From an uncultured Clostridia bacterium (GTDB lineage Bacteria; Bacillota; Clostridia; TANB77; CAG-508): 5,667 nucleotides of DNA. The first letter of the stretch is position 1; the number at the start of each line of letters is the position of its first letter. Position numbers and translations under genes: made by a program. The notes under the pieces were generated by a model, which was not told the DNA's origin, did not search any database, and saw nothing but the letters and a program-made list of their open reading frames with translations. The DNA lies in the NCBI GenBank assembly GCA_944393455.1, contig CALYAH010000002.1, forward strand, positions 1 through 5,667, written 5' to 3'. Shown here in pieces: positions 5,476 through 5,667 of this stretch.

Positions 5476-5495
5476 TTAAGTGAAAAACAACTTAA
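5476..5495 (+). repeat. Inverted repeat at the 5' end of the pilin-like transcript
   Basis: TTAAGT (5476-5481) and ACTTAA (5490-5495) flank an 8-nt A-rich spacer at the predicted transcription start. It could form a 5' hairpin protecting an abundant mRNA, or be a protein-binding site. With six A/T-rich base pairs the evidence is limited. Confidence 0.35.
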
Positions 5496-5519
5496 GAAAA
5501 AAGAAAGGGGAATTTACAA

Positions 5520-5667
5520 ATGAATAACAAAAGTGATAACAAAGGAATTACATTAATTGCATTAGTAATTACCATTATCGTACTTTTAATTTTAGCAGGA
5601 GTGTCAATTGCAACATTAACAGGACAAAATGGAATTTTAACACAATCAAATGTAGCTAAAGAGTCAA
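5520..5667 (+). CDS. Pilin-like protein with prepilin-type N-terminus (partial, runs off the right edge)
   Basis: The ATG at 5520 is preceded by AAAGGGG (5504-5510) with a 9-nt spacer. The 49 visible codons encode a short basic leader (residues 1-8, with K4 and K8), then GITLIALVITIIVLLILAGV (9-28), one long hydrophobic helix, and TLTGQNGILTQ at the start of the exposed part. This is the plan of type IV pilins and type II secretion pseudopilins: a membrane prepilin peptidase would cut after G9 and the helix would anchor the protein in the membrane or a filament. The residue at +5 after the cut is Ala14, not the usual Glu, and +1 is Ile, not Phe. I know this GITLIALVITIIVLLILAGV form as common in Clostridia, where it is often annotated as prepilin-type or type II secretion protein. 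The rest of the gene and its neighbours are outside the window, so pilus, secretion or other surface role is undecided. Confidence 0.8.
   Translation, partial: MNNKSDNKGITLIALVITIIVLLILAGVSIATLTGQNGILTQSNVAKES

Noticed and set aside
1..5667. Mobile element, CRISPR array, tRNA or rRNA
   Set aside because: No transposase, target-site duplication, spaced repeat array, or recognisable tRNA/rRNA sequence was seen on either strand.

Overview
The window is very A+T-rich, with AGGAGG-type ribosome binding sites, some GTG and TTG starts, sigma-A-like promoters and compact intrinsic terminators. Together with a clostridial-style pilin-like protein and a BcrA-type ABC exporter, this points to a low-G+C Firmicute, probably a member of the Clostridia. 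No gene identifies the genus.

Layout. An intrinsic terminator (6-38) closes an upstream gene that lies outside the window. It is followed by a short reading-frame fragment (51-143) that resembles the C-terminal tail of an HNH endonuclease. A HIT-family protein (214-738) and a left-handed beta-helix (hexapeptide) acyltransferase (816-1568) follow on the plus strand, possibly as one transcript. A small gene of unknown function (1597-1800, minus strand) converges on the acyltransferase, and the acyltransferase terminator lies inside its 3' end. The small gene has a strong promoter and a leader with two inverted repeats. Back to back with that promoter is a candidate promoter for a monoacylglycerol-lipase/lysophospholipase-like alpha/beta hydrolase (1991-2908). 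Next comes a two-gene ABC exporter: an ATPase (3006-3914) and a permease with a long extracytoplasmic coiled coil (3907-5367). These two overlap by 8 nt and end at a clear terminator (5371-5408). A strong promoter (5443-5471) then drives a pilin-like gene that runs off the right edge (5520-5667).

How the genes work together. Only the ABC pair forms an evident functional unit: a homodimeric ATPase powering an ABC-2 permease, with a glutamate at the Q-loop position as in bacitracin/lantibiotic-resistance relatives. The other genes look like independent housekeeping or envelope-related units (nucleotide hydrolase or transferase, acyltransferase, lipase or esterase, pilin-like surface protein). 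I see no mobile element, CRISPR array, RNA gene or convincing new multi-gene system. The least explained items are the small minus-strand gene with its structured leader, the HNH fragment, and AUG-stop codons placed just before two non-AUG starts.
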